Notes under the pieces: generated by a model
What the model saw: only the letters and a program-made list of their open reading frames with translations
Databases searched by the model: none
What the model was told of the DNA's origin: nothing
Assembly: GCA_023136985.1 (NCBI GenBank)
Contig: JAGLQD010000114.1
Coordinates: 1 to 8,204, forward strand
DNA length: 8,204 nucleotides
Direction: 5' to 3'
Source: Candidatus Sabulitectum sp.
GTDB lineage: Bacteria > Fermentibacterota > Fermentibacteria > Fermentibacterales > JCC-6
Program-made: the position numbers and the translations under genes
Shown here: piece by piece, positions 5,609-8,204 of the stretch
Layout of the letters: each line of letters begins with the position of its first letter
Position numbering within the stretch: the first letter of the stretch is position 1

Positions 5609-7714
5609 TTATTCCTCAGAGTCGCCTGTTTGATCAACATCCTTCATATTAAGGTCGATCTTTCCATCGTCTCTGATCTTGTTAACCTTAACTCTGACCT
5701 TCTGTCCACGCTTAAGAACATCAGAAACATCGTTAACGCGTTCCTTGCTGATGTTGCTGATGTGAACAAGACCATCAGTTCCGGGCATGATCTCTACAAA
5801 GGCTCCGAATGTCTGTATACTGACAACTGTGCCCTCATAGATCTTACCAATTTTGGCAGTTCCAACAAACTGATCTATAAGCTTAAGAGCATGATCAGCC
5901 TTCTCGCCGTCATTTGTAAGAATCGTGACCATACCATCATCATCGATGTTGATCTCGGCACCGGATTCTTCAGTAACGAACCTGATGTTCTTTCCACCAG
6001 GACCGATCAGCTTACCTATTTTTTCCTTATCGATCTGAACTGTGATGATCCTTGGAGCATACTCGCTGAGATCGGTACGGGGTTTGTCTATGCAGGCATC
6101 CATGCTCTCGAGAATAAGAAGCCTGTTCTCTCGTGCCTGATGAAATGCATCAACAAGAAGTTCCTGAGATACTCCCTCGACTTTAAGATCCATCTGTATG
6201 GCATTAATTCCATTGGATGTTCCCGCGATCTTCAGATCCATGTCGCCCAGGTGATCTTCCACACCGGCAATATCGGAAAGAACTATTGTGCTTTCGCCGT
6301 CTGTAACAAGACCCAGAGCGATTCCTGCAACATTGCACTTGATCGGTACACCGGCATCCATAAGACAAAGTGATGCACCGCATACTGTTGCCTGTGAAGA
6401 TGATCCGTTTGATTCAAGAATATCTGAAACCACCCGGACGGTGTAGGGGAAGTCTTCCGGAATAACACTTTCAATGGCGGTCTCCGCAAGGTGACCATGG
6501 CCAATTTCGCGTCTGCCGGGACCCCGTACAGGTCTTACTTCACCTACGCTGAAGCTTGGGAAGTTGTAATGAAGCATGAAACTCTTCTTGTATTCTCCAA
6601 GAAGCGCATCAATACGCTGTTCATCTCTATCGCCACCGAGAGTAGTGGTTACAAGTGCCTGAGTCTCTCCTCTTGTGAAAAGAGCCGAGCCGTGTGTTCT
6701 CGGAAGAACACCCACTTCACAGGTAATCTCTCTGACCTCTTTGCGCTCACGGCCATCATAGCGTATTCCATCTGCAAGAAGTCTTGAACGAACATATTCC
6801 TTCTCTGCTTTGTAGACGGCTTTCTTTATGTAGCCCTTCCACTGGGCATCATCCTCTTCAACATCATATTTTTCTGCAACGATCACAGCAGCACGCTCTT
6901 TGGTGTTTGACAATGCAGCTGCCATGTTTTCTTTGTTGCCTTTTCCGTATACAGCACCAAGCTCTTCAGTCATAATTGGAAGAACTATCTCTTCGTAAAG
7001 CCCCTCAGGAAGCTGAGGAATGATGACTTCCTTCTTTTCAACTCCCACAAGTCTCTGAAGCTTAAGCTGAAGCTCGTTTATCTTTGCTCCCTCTGCTGCA
7101 GCTGCTGCTATTGCATCTGCAATTACTTCTTCAGGAAGTTCGTCACAGTGGCCTTCAAGCATCACAACATCGCTCCCCTTAACGGCAACAACAAGCTCAA
7201 GATCGCTTTCTTCAAGCTGCTCAACCGTTGGGTTGAGAACGATCTCTCCATCAACACGACCGACCCTGACTGCACTTACAGGACCATCCCATGGGATGTT
7301 GGATATCATCAAAGCGGCGGACCCGCCTATCAATCCAAGAAGGTTTGGATCATTGACCCCGTCTGAGCTCATAACAAGACAGTAAACCTGTGTCTCATCC
7401 TTAAACCCTTCAGGGAACAGGGGTCTGAGTGGTCTGTCAATAAGACGGGCAGTAAGAACTTCTTTCTCGCTTGGGCGCCCCTCTCTCTTGAAAAAACCAC
7501 CTGGTATCTTACCGGCGGCAGAGGTTCTCTCGCGGTACTCTATTGTAAGAGGGAAAAAGCCAAGGTCGCGTGTTGCAGGTTCACTGCAGGCTGCCACGAG
7601 AACCGCTGAGTCCCCATACTGGATGTAAACAGATCCATGGGCCTGCTTGGCCATGCGTCCTGTTTCAATTATTAGTTTTTTTCCGGCAATCATTTCTTCA
7701 ACGATAGTTTTCAT
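5609..7714 (-). CDS. pnp: Polyribonucleotide nucleotidyltransferase (PNPase)
   Basis: PNPase degrades RNA 3' to 5' using phosphate and forms a trimeric ring in the cytoplasm. At 701 residues it is full length. The first RNase PH domain spans about 1-145, with the RNA-contacting FFKREGR near 74-80. An all-helical linker follows to about 310. The second RNase PH domain, about 315-545, has phosphate-binding GPGRREIGHG (398-407), NGSSSQATVCG (436-446) and the catalytic EDHLGDMDLK, whose D487, D493 and K495 align with D486, D492 and K494 of the E. coli enzyme. A KH domain has the GPGGKNIR loop at 571-578, and an S1 domain spans about 622-692 (GAFVEIMPGTDGLVHIS). The start ATG 7714 has AAGGA four bases upstream. 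It follows rpsO as in many bacteria, and the intervening hairpin is a candidate for leader control. Confidence 0.99.
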   Translation of the reverse strand: MKTIVEEMIAGKKLIIETGRMAKQAHGSVYIQYGDSAVLVAACSEPATRDLGFFPLTIEYRERTSAAGKIPGGFFKREGRPSEKEVLTARLIDRPLRPLFPEGFKDETQVYCLVMSSDGVNDPNLLGLIGGSAALMISNIPWDGPVSAVRVGRVDGEIVLNPTVEQLEESDLELVVAVKGSDVVMLEGHCDELPEEVIADAIAAAAAEGAKINELQLKLQRLVGVEKKEVIIPQLPEGLYEEIVLPIMTEELGAVYGKGNKENMAAALSNTKERAAVIVAEKYDVEEDDAQWKGYIKKAVYKAEKEYVRSRLLADGIRYDGRERKEVREITCEVGVLPRTHGSALFTRGETQALVTTTLGGDRDEQRIDALLGEYKKSFMLHYNFPSFSVGEVRPVRGPGRREIGHGHLAETAIESVIPEDFPYTVRVVSDILESNGSSSQATVCGASLCLMDAGVPIKCNVAGIALGLVTDGESTIVLSDIAGVEDHLGDMDLKIAGTSNGINAIQMDLKVEGVSQELLVDAFHQARENRLLILESMDACIDKPRTDLSEYAPRIITVQIDKEKIGKLIGPGGKNIRFVTEESGAEINIDDDGMVTILTNDGEKADHALKLIDQFVGTAKIGKIYEGTVVSIQTFGAFVEIMPGTDGLVHISNISKERVNDVSDVLKRGQKVRVKVNKIRDDGKIDLNMKDVDQTGDSEE

Positions 7715-7740
7715 ACTTTCCTTACGTCTAACTACTTTGT

Positions 7741-7761
7741 CTGCAGACCGTCTGCCTGCAG
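7741..7761 (-). other. Hairpin in the rpsO-pnp intergenic region (candidate pnp leader element)
   Basis: On the minus strand CTGCAGGC pairs with GTCTGCAG (8 bp including one G-U) around the 5-base loop AGACG. Each arm is part of a 10-base perfect palindrome (7739-7748 and 7754-7763). No U-run follows, so it is not a standard terminator. In enterobacteria the same interval holds a hairpin processed by RNase III and used by PNPase for autocontrol. Whether this one works likewise is inference. Confidence 0.5.
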
Positions 7762-7776
7762 GCTTTTCCGAACAAT

Positions 7777-8043
7777 TTATCTTCTAAGACCAAGATCCTT
7801 GATAACATTTCTGTATCTGTCTACGTCAGTAGCTATCAGATAGTTCAAAAGACGGCGTCTCTTACCAACCAGCATCAGAAGGCCCCTGCGAAAGTTGTTA
7901 TCCTTTGGATTTGCCTTTGCATGCTCTGTAAGCTGCTTGATTCTCTCCGTGTGAATAGCTATCTGTACTTCTGATCTGCCTGTGTTTGCTTCACTGCCAC
8001 CGAACTGAATTGCCAGTTCTTTTTTTCGCTCGCTGGTTACCAT
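7777..8043 (-). CDS. rpsO: 30S ribosomal protein S15
   Basis: S15 is a primary 16S rRNA-binding protein that organises the central domain of the small subunit. The 88 residues match the family's usual 88-89. They contain the hallmark segments GRSEVQIAIHTERIKQLTEH, KDNNFRRGLLMLVGKRRRLL and the C-terminal DLGLRR, with an all-helical basic composition. The start ATG 8043 is preceded by GGAGG at 8054-8058, 10 bases away. The first codons overlap the last codons and stop of ribF by 7 bases (AATGGTAA), so translation is probably coupled. S15 often represses its own mRNA, but I see no clear operator in the part of ribF available here. Confidence 0.98.
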   Translation of the reverse strand: MVTSERKKELAIQFGGSEANTGRSEVQIAIHTERIKQLTEHAKANPKDNNFRRGLLMLVGKRRRLLNYLIATDVDRYRNVIKDLGLRR

Positions 8044-8204
8044 TCTCTCAATACCTCCATTGATCTTTCAAGATCGTTTTTTATCAGTTTCTTCAACATT
8101 TCTTCCGAATCCACTCTGGCAGGTGCCCTGATGAAAGAGACAAAATCCACTGATGCCTCAGCACCGTAGAGATTTCCTTTCAGGGAGGGAACATGCACCT
8201 CGAC
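8037..8204 (-). CDS. ribF: Bifunctional riboflavin kinase/FAD synthetase, C-terminal end only
   Basis: The last 55 codons of a gene entering from the right edge end at TAA 8037-8039. The peptide VEVHVPSLKGNLYGAEASV followed by DFVSFIRAPARVDSEEMLKK is the C-terminal end of the riboflavin kinase domain (family pattern E.hl.df..dlYG..i.v.F...lR...kF.s.eeL...I..D). The family converts riboflavin to FMN and FMN to FAD in the cytoplasm. The order ribF-rpsO-pnp is common in bacteria, which supports the call. FAD made here is the substrate of ApbE encoded further down. This is a metabolic link, not evidence of co-regulation. Confidence 0.85.
   Translation of the reverse strand, partial: VEVHVPSLKGNLYGAEASVDFVSFIRAPARVDSEEMLKKLIKNDLERSMEVLREW

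Noticed and set aside
5609..5640. Possible promoter for dut at the end of pnp (TTGATC, 17-base spacer, GAATAA)
   Set aside because: The -10 matches the consensus at too few positions to call; TTGATC-like strings occur by chance in coding sequence.
5336..6373. Long plus-strand open frame of 345 codons opposite dut and pnp
   Set aside because: It is an antisense shadow of conserved pnp and dut codons; the peptide has no recognisable domain and no ribosome site that would make it credible against two certain genes.

Overview
The window is a gene-dense bacterial chromosomal segment in which every supportable gene is on the minus strand. Twelve coding regions can be called; two of them run off the ends. 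No gap between genes exceeds about 62 bases. There is no tRNA, rRNA, CRISPR array, insertion sequence or phage gene. The organism looks Gram-negative: it has an LptE-like outer-membrane lipopolysaccharide-assembly lipoprotein, exported proteins, and a DUF5683-like GWGQ protein of the kind seen in the Bacteroidetes/Fibrobacteres (FCB) side of the tree. Base composition is moderate and TGA is used as a stop. I would not name a phylum beyond a low-confidence FCB-type or candidate-phylum guess.

Reading in the direction of transcription (right to left), the first block is the conserved ribF (3' end only) - rpsO - pnp cluster. It carries flavin nucleotide synthesis, ribosomal protein S15 and polynucleotide phosphorylase. 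The rpsO start overlaps the end of ribF. A hairpin with self-palindromic arms sits between rpsO and pnp. A very strong GNRA-capped hairpin with a U-rich tail closes pnp.

The second block starts almost on top of that terminator and is one tight run of nine genes: dut (dUTPase), an lptE-like lipoprotein gene, two small single-helix membrane proteins of unknown function, an M19 membrane-type dipeptidase, a secreted DUF5683-like protein, a two-helix zinc-ribbon protein, apbE (FAD:protein FMN transferase), a radical SAM enzyme of the AmmeMemoRadiSam type, and a NusG-domain-II protein cut by the left edge. Junctions are overlaps or gaps of a few bases, except one 48-base gap, so the run is probably co-transcribed and translationally coupled.

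The most interesting part is the left end, apbE - radical SAM - NusG domain II. ApbE flavinylates exported redox proteins, and NusG-II proteins often neighbour Rnf-type and Gx-transporter genes. The trio therefore suggests the edge of an extracytosolic flavin or redox module continuing past base 1. Within it, apbE appears to lack a standard start codon: its membrane-anchor segment is only reachable from a CTG that overlaps the preceding stop as CTGA. The radical SAM protein also lacks the Cys-rich tail usual in its family. The NusG-II gene is easy to miss because it is truncated by the window edge and overlaps its neighbour.
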